In this document: positions 27,895-37,300 of the stretch, piece after piece
Numbering within the stretch: the stretch's first letter is position 1
Layout: the number at the start of each line of letters is the position of its first letter
Assembly: GCA_015058375.1 (NCBI GenBank)
Contig: SVCK01000158.1
Span: forward strand, 1-45,092
From: Clostridium sp.
GTDB taxonomy: Bacteria; Bacillota; Clostridia; Clostridiales; Clostridiaceae
Reading direction: 5' to 3'
Length of the DNA: 45,092 bases
Notes under the pieces: model-generated
Seen by the model: only the letters and a program-made list of their open reading frames with translations
Databases searched by the model: none
Told to the model about the DNA's origin: nothing
Position numbers and translations under genes: made by a program

Positions 27895-28929
27895 ATGAAA
27901 AAACGTATTGAATATATAGATATTGCTCGAGGATTGGGTATTATGTTAGTCGTTATTGGACATAGCGGATCACCTTTTAGAAATATTATATATCTATTCC
28001 ATATGGCATTATTTTATTTTATCTCAGGTTATTTCTATAAAGATGAATATTCTTACAATCCACTTTCTTTTTTTAAGAAAAGAATTAAAAATTTATATAT
28101 TCCTTTTATTAAATATGGGTTGATTTTTTTATGTTTACATAACCTATTCAAAGGAATGTATATATACGGAAGTACAATTAAATATTACGATTTAATAAAA
28201 TTTATTAAATGTTTAATTAACATTCTAACTTTTCAGAATACAGAAGAACTATTAGGAACTTTTTGGTTTCTTTCAAGTTTATTTATAATAGAAATTTTCT
28301 TTTCACTAATAAGTTTCTTTATTCAAAAATTTATTAAAAAAAGAAAAGAATTGATACGATTTTTAATAATGTTATTATGTAACTTTTTAGGATACATGTT
28401 ATCATTATATAATATTTGTTTAACACGTAATTCTCATACAGCTCTATCAGTATTATGGATATTTTATTTAGGATATATGTTTAAAATTTATGAAGATAAA
28501 ATAAAAAATAATATCTATTTATTAATTTTATCTTTTTGCACATTAATTTTATTTAATTGCTACGGGAGAATTGAACTATATCAAAATCATTACGAAAATC
28601 CTTTTTACTTATTCATTTGTTCTATATCGGGAATATACATGATTTTATATATATCTAAATTGTTATGTATTAAAAAGATTAATGTTAACTTTATTAAATA
28701 CTTAGGCAGACACACTCTCCCTATAATGGCACTTCACCTATTGACTTTTAGATTTATAAACTTAGTTCAAATAATTATATATAAATATCCATTAAGTTAT
28801 TTATCTAAAGTTACAATTAATACTTCTTATGGATGGTGGATTGTTTATAGTATTTTGGGAATATCAATTTCTTGCATATTCGACTATATTATCTCAAAAT
28901 GCTATTTGCTAATTAAAAAAATTTTATAA
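27895..28929 (+). CDS. Membrane acyltransferase (family 3, fucose O-acetyltransferase-like)
   Basis: A 344-residue polytopic protein with the start RIEYIDIARGLGIMLVVIGH, then LFHMALFYFISGYFYK and a GTFWFLSSLFIIEI segment. The pattern is typical of family-3 O-acetyltransferases such as WcaF/OatB-type proteins. An ATG at 27895 is preceded by AAGGAG at a rather long spacing of 13 bases. It is the last plus-strand gene and ends before a bidirectional terminator. Its substrate may be the polymer of the adjoining capsule cluster, but the strand switch means it is not in that operon. Confidence 0.87.
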   Translation: MKKRIEYIDIARGLGIMLVVIGHSGSPFRNIIYLFHMALFYFISGYFYKDEYSYNPLSFFKKRIKNLYIPFIKYGLIFLCLHNLFKGMYIYGSTIKYYDLIKFIKCLINILTFQNTEELLGTFWFLSSLFIIEIFFSLISFFIQKFIKKRKELIRFLIMLLCNFLGYMLSLYNICLTRNSHTALSVLWIFYLGYMFKIYEDKIKNNIYLLILSFCTLILFNCYGRIELYQNHYENPFYLFICSISGIYMILYISKLLCIKKINVNFIKYLGRHTLPIMALHLLTFRFINLVQIIIYKYPLSYLSKVTINTSYGWWIVYSILGISISCIFDYIISKCYLLIKKIL

Positions 28930-28937
28930 ACTAAAAA

Positions 28938-28983
28938 ATTAACCCCAACAATAAGTTTTATCTTACCGTTGGGGTTAAATTTA
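28938..28983. terminator. Bidirectional terminator between converging operons
   Basis: Ten-base arms at 28940-28949 and 28968-28977 are flanked by A-rich and T-rich tracts on both sides. It lies between the convergent acyltransferase gene and the end of the capsule operon and can serve both. Confidence 0.9.
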
Positions 28984-29008
28984 TAATTTCATACTAACCT
29001 ATAATAAT

Positions 29009-30181
29009 CTAATTATTATTTTTAAAAATTTTTCTTTTTATTTTTCTTACAAACAAATATAACTTTTGATTTCCACGTAATGATTGAGCAACAAACTCAA
29101 CTATATCATCACTTAAGAAACTTCTCTTAACCGCAGTTCTTATTCCTTTATTTATATATAATTTTCTAAATAAATCATAATTTTTATGCTTTAACGAAGG
29201 ACTTCTCAATTGACTATTTCCTTGTACAGCCTCATTTAAAGATCTTTCTTCATAATAAAAATCTTTATTACATTTATTAAAAAACTCTTCTCCCTCTTCA
29301 GTATTTATTAAAATCAAAGAAACTCCATCTTCTACTGATTTCTCAAATTTCTCTTCTTTTCCTAATCCCCAAAAATCACCTATTGTAATATCTGAACATC
29401 TTTTAGCTCCTGCATAATGGCATGAATAACAATTTTCTCTATAAAAAAGTGCATTCATAAATCCTTTATAATATTCACATTTTTCCATAGGTTCATTTAA
29501 TATTTCTTTACCCTTTAATTTAAGCTTCAAATTAAATCCTTGTTTATCTCTAAAAGATATAGAATCATATTGTTCTATTCCCTTTTCACTTAAATAATCT
29601 TTTAATAATTGACTTGATGGTGTTCCGTGACATACCAAATCAATAGTGATAAGATTTTTATAATTATTTTTTCCCAAAAAACATTTCAATCCTGAAACTT
29701 GACATGGTGTACCAATAAATATAACTTCTTTATTTTCCATTAAGCGTGCTTTAACTCTCTTATAAATATATCCAATTTCGCTTTGAACATATTTAGAACC
29801 TCTTAATCTTTCAACATCTTTAATATCAGAAACTTCTATATGCCTAACTATCATTTCATCATCTAACGCTGAGCCAAATACAACTCCATCATTTTCAATT
29901 GCAACCTTTGAAAATACTGTTGCCGCTCCCCCAGAAGTACTACTTTTTCTATCAGATGCATCTGCTGCCCATGCCGCATATACATGTTTTGGTTCTCTTA
30001 AATCTAATTCATTATTAATAGGACAAACTTTTTTACAAAGACCACAATTAACACATAACTCTTCATTTACTTTAGTATATAAATTACCAAATTTATCTTT
30101 ATCCATATAAATTGCTTGTTTAGGACACTTATTTACACAAGCATAACATGCTGCACACTTTTCTCTCTCACATATAACCAT
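29009..30181 (-). CDS. Fe-S protein, F420 hydrogenase/dehydrogenase beta-subunit-like
   Basis: The 390-residue protein opens with two 4Fe-4S ferredoxin clusters (CAACYACVNKCP and CVNCGLCKKVCP in the first 50 residues). A domain typical of F420-dehydrogenase beta subunits follows, with SGGAATVF, GTPCQVSGLK and a Cys-containing CHYAGAKRCSDITIGDFWG segment. Proteins of this type are common in polysaccharide loci without F420, where they probably reduce or rearrange a sugar; the reaction is unknown. The start is ATG at 30181 after AGGGG. An earlier in-frame start at 30202 would overlap the pyruvyltransferase stop. It is last in the operon, and the pairing with the pyruvyltransferase is common. 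Confidence 0.87.
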   Translation of the reverse strand: MVICEREKCAACYACVNKCPKQAIYMDKDKFGNLYTKVNEELCVNCGLCKKVCPINNELDLREPKHVYAAWAADASDRKSSTSGGAATVFSKVAIENDGVVFGSALDDEMIVRHIEVSDIKDVERLRGSKYVQSEIGYIYKRVKARLMENKEVIFIGTPCQVSGLKCFLGKNNYKNLITIDLVCHGTPSSQLLKDYLSEKGIEQYDSISFRDKQGFNLKLKLKGKEILNEPMEKCEYYKGFMNALFYRENCYSCHYAGAKRCSDITIGDFWGLGKEEKFEKSVEDGVSLILINTEEGEEFFNKCNKDFYYEERSLNEAVQGNSQLRSPSLKHKNYDLFRKLYINKGIRTAVKRSFLSDDIVEFVAQSLRGNQKLYLFVRKIKRKIFKNNN

Positions 30182-30191
30182 TTTATTTCCC

Positions 30192-31322
30192 CTACCTAAC
30201 AATAGAATTTCTTAAATACTCTATAGACTTCTCTCTCTCTAAATTTATATATTTTTCATTTTCAGAATAATCAACATCACATGATATAGATTTTTCATTT
30301 AAATTATTTATATTTATCTCTCTATCCTTCAGCTTAAATTTTCCTAATAAAGTACTTATTCTATCATCAGTATTTATCTTACCATCATAAGTTCCCCTCA
30401 AAACATAAAATGCTTTTCTATATATAATTGAAAAAACAGTTCCATGAAAAGAATTAGACAAAACAAGTTTTGCATTTTTAACAAGACTAATAAAATCTTC
30501 TGGTGATTCACTTTTTGCAAACTTAAAACTCATCAATGATTTTTTATATGCTGAAGGTGTATTAAATAAGATATAAACCGGAAGGTTTAACCTTTTTGAT
30601 ATGTTTTTAGCCATTCTCACTACATCGTCATTATAATCAATAGAATATAAGAAAATATAATCTTCTTTTATAATTCTATCACTACAGATCTCGTCCCATT
30701 TTTCTTTTGGCACCAATAACGTCGGATCTAAAACAATACTTATATCTTTATCTGTAATCTTTTTTAACATATTTTGAGCTACATTTTCTCTTACAGATAA
30801 ACTATCAAAGTCATTAATATATTCTTTAACTTGCTCATCACTTAGTATCCTATTAAAAATCTCATCTCCCCCACAACTTGGAGCATATGATACCTTTTTA
30901 AAATCACCTTTAAATGGTGCAAAATATGAATAGTCAAAATCCTTTATAGTTAAATTCCATACCTGATCACTGCCACATATTATTGTATTATACTTATTTA
31001 TATCTGATTCTAGCTCTTCTTTAGTTCTATATACTTTTTCACTTAATTTTAAGTTACCATATATAAATTTATTAAAATCTTCAAATCTATCTTTTCTAAT
31101 TTTATATTTATATAACCTTACACGAACATTTCTTAATATATCTTTTAATGAATTTATATTATAAAATATAGAATACATATCCTTTTGTCTATCTGTAACA
31201 AAATTTATTATTTCACAATCACATTTGCAACATGTATTTACAGTATTCTGTAAAGCATATGCTTGTAGTACAGAACCATAATTATGTGATGCATGAAATG
31301 TTAAAATCCCAACCTTATTCAT
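30192..31322 (-). CDS. Polysaccharide pyruvyltransferase family protein
   Basis: A 376-residue member of the CsaB/WcaK family, which adds ketal pyruvate from phosphoenolpyruvate to sugars in surface polymers. The start GILTFHASHNYGSVLQAYAL is characteristic, followed by CGSDQVW and, near 290-310, the SNSFHGTVFSIIYRK active-site region. No membrane segment is visible. It lies three bases after wzx and 10 bases ahead of the Fe-S gene. Pyruvylation would give the polymer negative charge and could create a binding site for SLH-type proteins, although none is encoded here. Confidence 0.9.
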   Translation of the reverse strand: MNKVGILTFHASHNYGSVLQAYALQNTVNTCCKCDCEIINFVTDRQKDMYSIFYNINSLKDILRNVRVRLYKYKIRKDRFEDFNKFIYGNLKLSEKVYRTKEELESDINKYNTIICGSDQVWNLTIKDFDYSYFAPFKGDFKKVSYAPSCGGDEIFNRILSDEQVKEYINDFDSLSVRENVAQNMLKKITDKDISIVLDPTLLVPKEKWDEICSDRIIKEDYIFLYSIDYNDDVVRMAKNISKRLNLPVYILFNTPSAYKKSLMSFKFAKSESPEDFISLVKNAKLVLSNSFHGTVFSIIYRKAFYVLRGTYDGKINTDDRISTLLGKFKLKDREININNLNEKSISCDVDYSENEKYINLEREKSIEYLRNSIVR

Positions 31323-31325
31323 CTT

Positions 31326-32720
31326 CTACTTTCCCCTTACCTTTGAAATTATCATTTTTAACATGTCTAAATTAGTAATACAACTATATACTACTGCTAA
31401 AATAAATCCTAAAATATAAAATATATTTGATTTAGAATAGTAGCACCAGAATATTATAAAGAAAATAACAATTGAAACTATTGTATAAATATTATCGCTT
31501 TCAAATTCAACATATTTTTTCAACTTATACTTTCTATAAACACAAATTAGAAAACTAGAAATAAATGTTGATAAAACAGCTGCATATATTCCTATAAACT
31601 TTACCAAAGCTAAATTTACTACTATATTTACGATTGCTGATACTATAGTTGTTGTTCCCATTATCTTAGTATCTTTTTTTGCCGAAAATATTCCACCATA
31701 AAATCCTGATATATTAGAAAAAAATATACTAAGTACTAAAATTGGTATATATATATAAGCATCTTTAAATTTTTCATTTATAAAAATATCAAACATAAAA
31801 GGCAAAACAGCTATTAATCCTACTGATATAGCAAACAGAAATCTTTTTAACTGCTTATATATGCTACAATAATATTCATTACAATTAGTATCTTTAATAG
31901 CTCGTGCTGCTTCTTCCTTCCATGCAGTATAAAAAAAGCCATATATCGTATTAATTAAATTAGGAAATTTATTAGAAACAGCGTATATACCATTTGCAGC
32001 AGTTCCTAAAAATGTTGTTATTACTAATCTATCAGACAAATTGATAATAACCCATGAAATACTATTAGGAACTAATGGATACGAATATTTAATCATAGAT
32101 TTCATAATATCAATATTTAAATATTCAAAAGATATGTATTGCTTTATATTTGTTCTAATAAATATAATTATTGCCGATATCAAATTAGATACAATATAAG
32201 CTATTAACAAGCCTTTAACTCCTGCCCTTAACCCCAATACTAATACTATGTTTAAAACTAAATTAAGAAAACTTGTTAAAAATCCAAATATAGAATATTC
32301 CTTAATTCTAGATAAACCTCTTAATAATGTTTCTGCTAAACTATTTAAAATTGATGCTATTACATACATAATAAGATAATTAGTTAAATAATATCCAACT
32401 AAATTCAATGAAATAAATGATACTGCTGAAAATAATGCTGTTGTTATCATTATATATATTATTGATTGAGTAATTATTAATCTTTTCTTATCATCTGTAT
32501 CTGCATCAATTAAAAATCTAAACATAGCTTCTTCCATTAATAAGGTAATAAATGGAATCAAAAATAAAGCTACTGTACTTATAAAGTCAAATGTTCCATA
32601 TTCTGACTCTGATAAGATTTTAGTATACATTGGAAGTAATATAAACGAAACTACTTGAGTACTACACTTACCTATAGCAATAATAGCTGTATTCTTTATT
32701 AACTTACTTTTATCTCTCAT
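31326..32720 (-). CDS. wzx: Wzx-type polysaccharide flippase
   Basis: A 464-residue polytopic protein with 12-14 predicted membrane segments, of the MOP/MVF exporter superfamily. It carries lipid-linked repeat units to the outer membrane face before polymerisation. Typical features are LLPMYTKILSESEYGTFDF near residue 30 and the later NLSDRLVITTFLGTAANGIYAVSNKFP segment. It sits in the capsule operon among glycosyltransferases and four genes downstream of wzy. A second, unrelated-looking flippase lies at the right edge of the window. Confidence 0.92.
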   Translation of the reverse strand: MRDKSKLIKNTAIIAIGKCSTQVVSFILLPMYTKILSESEYGTFDFISTVALFLIPFITLLMEEAMFRFLIDADTDDKKRLIITQSIIYIMITTALFSAVSFISLNLVGYYLTNYLIMYVIASILNSLAETLLRGLSRIKEYSIFGFLTSFLNLVLNIVLVLGLRAGVKGLLIAYIVSNLISAIIIFIRTNIKQYISFEYLNIDIMKSMIKYSYPLVPNSISWVIINLSDRLVITTFLGTAANGIYAVSNKFPNLINTIYGFFYTAWKEEAARAIKDTNCNEYYCSIYKQLKRFLFAISVGLIAVLPFMFDIFINEKFKDAYIYIPILVLSIFFSNISGFYGGIFSAKKDTKIMGTTTIVSAIVNIVVNLALVKFIGIYAAVLSTFISSFLICVYRKYKLKKYVEFESDNIYTIVSIVIFFIIFWCYYSKSNIFYILGFILAVVYSCITNLDMLKMIISKVRGK

Positions 32721-32747
32721 ATATAAATCCTACCTAACTTCTATATT

Positions 32748-33851
32748 TTAATTATTGCTATTCATGATATTTATAATCTTTTCAGCTACATTGTCCCAAG
32801 AATACTTATTAAGATAATATTCTTGATTTTCTAAAACATTAGATTTTATTTCATTATTAGTCAACAACTTATACATTTTTAAAGCTAACTCTTCTATATT
32901 ATCATCATTAATTAAATATCCATTTTCAGAGTCTTGTATAAATTCTTTCATAGCAAATTCATTCCTTGCTATACATGGTAATCCATAAGCTAATGCTTCC
33001 CCAAATACAAGTCCATAAGCTTCAAAACGTGAAGGAAGGCAAAAAATATCACACATATTAAAGTAATCACTTAATTTATCATAAGATATATTTCCTAAAA
33101 ATTTTACGCCATCACAAGTTTCTTTTAAAGGCCATTCTTCTGGTCCTGCAACATATAATTCAGCTTCTTTTATATATTTCTCTTTTAATATTTTAAAAGC
33201 TTCAAAAGTTATATCTCCACCTTTTCTAAAGAAATCTCGTCCTACAAATAATATTTTAGTATTTGTTTTATTTTTTCTTACTATTTTTTTCTTGTCTATA
33301 TTTATACCTGCACCAACCGAATAAACTTTTCTTTCATCAATTCCTGTATATTGTATCAAATTTTCTCTTAACCATTCACTCATAGTAAATAGATACTCTG
33401 CCTTATCATATAGCTTTTTCTGTCTAATATTCATTCTTTGCAACATTTTTACTGGTACATTTTGAAATCCACTATATTTAAATAACTCTGGCTTATTTTC
33501 CTTAAAATATATCAGTGAATCTATGCTTAAATCTTGATAAGTACAAAAAGGACTATCACATACACCAAATGATCCTATTTGAAGTACTTTATTATCACCA
33601 TTTTTTATCTTGTCCATCTTTTTTTGATATATATAATTTTCAAACCTATTAAAAAGTTTAATAAATACAATTCTTCCGTTTATCAAACGAATACTGGATA
33701 ACTTATTTATTACCTTTTGTACTAAGTTTAACTTTACATCATAATCTTCAACTTCAATTTTATTTTTCAATGCCTTAAATAAAAAATAAGTTGTTCCTGA
33801 AAATGTAGTTTCTTTAATTTTATCCCATGTACATACATATATAAGTTTCAT
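32748..33851 (-). CDS. GT4 glycosyltransferase
   Basis: A 367-residue GT-B-fold retaining glycosyltransferase. The C-terminal domain carries ILFVGRDFFRKGGD, then the donor-binding SRFEAYGLVFGEALAYGLPC with the E-x7-E motif. The N-terminal half has ATPase-like beta-alpha units but no membrane segment. It should add one sugar to the lipid-linked repeat unit. ATG at 33851. Between wzy and wzx in the operon. Confidence 0.9.
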   Translation of the reverse strand: MKLIYVCTWDKIKETTFSGTTYFLFKALKNKIEVEDYDVKLNLVQKVINKLSSIRLINGRIVFIKLFNRFENYIYQKKMDKIKNGDNKVLQIGSFGVCDSPFCTYQDLSIDSLIYFKENKPELFKYSGFQNVPVKMLQRMNIRQKKLYDKAEYLFTMSEWLRENLIQYTGIDERKVYSVGAGINIDKKKIVRKNKTNTKILFVGRDFFRKGGDITFEAFKILKEKYIKEAELYVAGPEEWPLKETCDGVKFLGNISYDKLSDYFNMCDIFCLPSRFEAYGLVFGEALAYGLPCIARNEFAMKEFIQDSENGYLINDDNIEELALKMYKLLTNNEIKSNVLENQEYYLNKYSWDNVAEKIINIMNSNN

Positions 33852-33904
33852 TTCTTCACCTCATAAATTTCCTTATTAACACTCATCATATTAAATAAAT
33901 TATG

Positions 33905-35101
33905 CTAAACAACGACTTCAGAATCCTGGTCAATAAAAGCCATAATTATAGCCATATATATAATTAAATCTGGACTTACCATATTTAAAGTAGGAGTTGT
34001 TGCAATAAAATATGAAAACAATCCAATCGAATCCACATTATTGACCAATACTCCGTTATTAACCTTTCTCCTAAGAATTCTGATAAATTTTAATATAATA
34101 AGTATGTACCATCCTAAACCAAATAGTCCAAAAGTATTATACAATGCTACTATACCTACATCACTTTTAAAATATTTTGTTTCAGGCCCATGTAAAATAT
34201 AACTTAATATATCATGATTATCCTTTTCATAAATAAGTCCTACTCCCAAAAGTTTATTTTCTGAAACCTGATCAATATAATAATTCATTGCTTCAATTCT
34301 TACTTCAGTTGAATATGTATCAGTTTCTCCTAAATCTATATATTTCTTAACTATACTAGAATTTAAAAATAAGGGTATAGCTATCGAACTAACAAGAATT
34401 ATTAACAATTTCTTTTTAACATCATTTCCTGAACAAAGCATCATAATAACAATTACTAAACATATAACTACTAAAATACTTCTTGTTTTAGATACAAATA
34501 CTATGTAAAATAAATCAAATGACAAAAACACAACATACTCAATAAACTTTCTAGCACTAAACTCCCTTTTATATGTTAATATCTTAGCTAAAGTACATAT
34601 TATACCTATAGAAATAAAATACATTCCATCAGTTATTCTTACTCCATCCATTCTAAAAGCTCTAGATAAGTCTACTCCTATAAATGTTATTCGCATTCTA
34701 TCATATATATAATATTGTAAAATTAATATGATACTTAATATAAATGACATATATATAAAACATTTTTTCATAAATTCTAATGTTTTTCTCTCTTGTTCCT
34801 TATAGGTTATTACATAATAAAACAGTATTGAAAAGTAATAAATTCCTGCCTTTATACTACAACTAAGACTCTGTCCATATCTAAACTTACTCATAAAAAT
34901 TTCTGCTATTATTAAAAATATAAATATTAATACATCAAATCTAAAAGTACTTGTATTCTTTCTAATATACTTTGACTTAAATATAAGAAAAACACCACAA
35001 ATTATACCTATTATAATATTACTCTTCTGATAATCAATCGTAGTTAATAAAAATCCTCTAGATAATAAAAACATAATAATTATAATAAATTTATTAAACA
35101 T
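33905..35101 (-). CDS. wzy: Wzy-type O-antigen / capsule polymerase
   Basis: A 398-residue membrane protein with about eleven hydrophobic segments and a larger extracytoplasmic loop near 265-310. The family diverges strongly in sequence; the assignment rests on topology, position between wzx and glycosyltransferases, and weak O-antigen ligase-like motifs (YSTEVRIEAMNYYIDQVSENKLLGVGL). It would join repeat units at the reducing end outside the membrane. The ATG at 35101 directly follows the upstream gene's TAG, implying translational coupling. Confidence 0.82.
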   Translation of the reverse strand: MFNKFIIIIMFLLSRGFLLTTIDYQKSNIIIGIICGVFLIFKSKYIRKNTSTFRFDVLIFIFLIIAEIFMSKFRYGQSLSCSIKAGIYYFSILFYYVITYKEQERKTLEFMKKCFIYMSFILSIILILQYYIYDRMRITFIGVDLSRAFRMDGVRITDGMYFISIGIICTLAKILTYKREFSARKFIEYVVFLSFDLFYIVFVSKTRSILVVICLVIVIMMLCSGNDVKKKLLIILVSSIAIPLFLNSSIVKKYIDLGETDTYSTEVRIEAMNYYIDQVSENKLLGVGLIYEKDNHDILSYILHGPETKYFKSDVGIVALYNTFGLFGLGWYILIILKFIRILRRKVNNGVLVNNVDSIGLFSYFIATTPTLNMVSPDLIIYMAIIMAFIDQDSEVVV

Positions 35102-36124
35102 CTACTTCTCACCTCTAAAAATAGAAATGATATCTAAAAAGCTATTTTTTATTTTTCTTACAACTATTAATTTACCTAAGTATATTCGAAATAGTATTTC
35201 ACTTAAAAATATTGTTGCCTTACTTTTTTGTCTATAATTTTTATAATAATACATCTCTGATTCAAACTTATTCTTAAGAGTTCTATAGCTACTAAATTTT
35301 TTATTAACACTTCCACCTTGCTCATGTATTATTTCTTCACTACAAACATACAAAGTCTTATAATTTCTTTCAATTAATTTTTCAGCAATTATTAATTCTT
35401 CTGCATATAAAAATGTTCCTTCATCAAACATCCCTATCTCCATGAATTTATTAAAATCAAATATCATGAAAGCTCCAATAATCCTATATACATACTCATC
35501 TTTGCCCAATATTAACAAATCATCATATGTATTAAGTAATTTTGTTCGTATTATACTATTAATAGGCCATATTAATGAATTAAAATTCCATCTATCCCAC
35601 AAACTTAATTGTTTACATGGGCTCTGATTGTTTCCATCTAACCCAATAACTTTAGGCCCTACTAATGCAATTTCATGATTTTTTGCAAATACTCCTATTA
35701 ATTTATTTAAATCAAATTTTTTACTAAAAGATATATCACTATTACTAAAAATTATATGATCAAATCTATAATTATCTTTTGCAATATTGGCACCAATGTT
35801 ATTTGCTATTGCAAATCCATAATTTTCTCTAGATTTTATGTGTATAATTTCTACAAGCTTGTCCGATATTGATACAAAATATTTCATTGCTTCTAAGACT
35901 CTATCATTATCATCCACACTAATTTTTTCACTTCTATTAATCTTTAATCTTTTATCTATTTCATCTCTAAAATTATAATAATTGTTATTTTCTTCTGTAG
36001 TATCTACTATAATGAAACTTAAATCATTAAAAATTAAAACATAATTTACGAAATCTTCAATATACTTTATTGTTCTTTCATAACTATTAAAATCAATTAT
36101 TACAACTGGATTTATATTTTTCAT
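35102..36124 (-). CDS. GT2 glycosyltransferase (divergent)
   Basis: A 340-residue GT-A-like protein. The family start is divergent (PVVIIDFNSYERTIKYIEDF). The NYGFAIANNIGANIAK nucleotide region and a FSNSDISF motif in place of the usual D-x-D are present, then a GMFDEGTFLYAEELIIAEKL acceptor region. The missing first Asp of D-x-D suggests either an altered metal site or reduced activity. A C-terminal helical tail (300-340) is membrane-associating in character. It lies between a GT4 gene and wzy. Confidence 0.85.
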   Translation of the reverse strand: MKNINPVVIIDFNSYERTIKYIEDFVNYVLIFNDLSFIIVDTTEENNNYYNFRDEIDKRLKINRSEKISVDDNDRVLEAMKYFVSISDKLVEIIHIKSRENYGFAIANNIGANIAKDNYRFDHIIFSNSDISFSKKFDLNKLIGVFAKNHEIALVGPKVIGLDGNNQSPCKQLSLWDRWNFNSLIWPINSIIRTKLLNTYDDLLILGKDEYVYRIIGAFMIFDFNKFMEIGMFDEGTFLYAEELIIAEKLIERNYKTLYVCSEEIIHEQGGSVNKKFSSYRTLKNKFESEMYYYKNYRQKSKATIFLSEILFRIYLGKLIVVRKIKNSFLDIISIFRGEK

Positions 36125-36145
36125 AAATTCTCCTCATTATAATTA

Positions 36146-37270
36146 TCAGATATTCATAAACTTAACATATTGATCAGCACTACTATAACTATACTTTTCT
36201 TTGAAACTACCCAAAACTTTAAGTCGTAATTTCTTCATTTCATCATCAGTATACACTTTAAACTTTTCAATAGCTGCAATAAAATCTTCTTCATTATTAA
36301 CCACATCATGAATATGTGTAACTTCTTCATATCCTATAAAGGAATGTTCAGAACCTACAATAGGTAATCCATATGACATTGCTTCTGCATTCTTTACCTT
36401 CATTCCTGCACCCGAAAATATAGGTGATATATATACATCTGCCAAATTAAAAATTGGTTCCATATCTTCTGGATTTTCAATTAAATTTATTCTTGAATCA
36501 TTACCTACTATTTCCTTTAATTTATCAGTTGGTCTTGAACCTGCTATATATAAATTACAGTAATTTCTAACTTTACTCCATACATTGTTAATAAACCAAA
36601 TAACGCCTTCATAATTTGGACCATACCATAATGATCCTGTGATTAATAAATTTATATTACTATTATCAAAATTCTTTAATGTTATCTGCTTTTCACTCAA
36701 GCAAACAGGCATTACTGTTATATTTTCTTCATTAATATTATTAAAATTTTTCAATATATACTCTTTATCTTTTCTAGTCAATACTATTATAGAATCACTC
36801 ATATTTATAATCTTTTTTTCAATATAAGAATAATATAAATATGATAAATATCCTTTCAATGTCTTATTTAATCTATACATATTATAGCTATAATCACGTT
36901 CTATATTATGAACCCTTACTATTGTTTTCACACCATTTTTCTTTGCATATTTAAATATAAATAGCCACTTAGTAAATTCAACATAAATATAATCATAAGA
37001 CTTTATATCTATATTCTTTCTCATGCTTCTAAAAGATGAATAGAAAGAACTAAAATTTAACGTAAGAATTCCAAATAAATTTTTAAGCTTGCTACTTTCC
37101 TTAATAAAAAAAGTCTTATTTATTTTTTTTAACACATCTAAATTCTCTATTTCAGGTCCTAGATAGTCTACTTCTGCAACATTAGAAAGTGCTTCTACAG
37201 ACTCTCTTACAACTAATTGCCCCCCTGATTTATATCCTGGTTGTTCAGATGAAACATGTAATACTTTCAT
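36146..37270 (-). CDS. GT4 glycosyltransferase
   Basis: A 374-residue GT-B enzyme. It starts MKVLHVSSEQPGYKSGGQLV, with the glycine-rich acceptor loop, and has TGSLWYGPNYEGVIWFINNV and SPIFSGAGMKVKNAEAMSYG in the donor domain; the latter carries the typical Gly-rich and Glu motif. There is no membrane segment. ATG at 37270 with AAGGAG upstream. It lies between a second GT4 and a GT2 gene, and the three probably build the repeat unit in order. Confidence 0.9.
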   Translation of the reverse strand: MKVLHVSSEQPGYKSGGQLVVRESVEALSNVAEVDYLGPEIENLDVLKKINKTFFIKESSKLKNLFGILTLNFSSFYSSFRSMRKNIDIKSYDYIYVEFTKWLFIFKYAKKNGVKTIVRVHNIERDYSYNMYRLNKTLKGYLSYLYYSYIEKKIINMSDSIIVLTRKDKEYILKNFNNINEENITVMPVCLSEKQITLKNFDNSNINLLITGSLWYGPNYEGVIWFINNVWSKVRNYCNLYIAGSRPTDKLKEIVGNDSRINLIENPEDMEPIFNLADVYISPIFSGAGMKVKNAEAMSYGLPIVGSEHSFIGYEEVTHIHDVVNNEEDFIAAIEKFKVYTDDEMKKLRLKVLGSFKEKYSYSSADQYVKFMNI

Positions 37271-37300
37271 TTAAGCTTCTCCTTAATAATAACTTACTAT

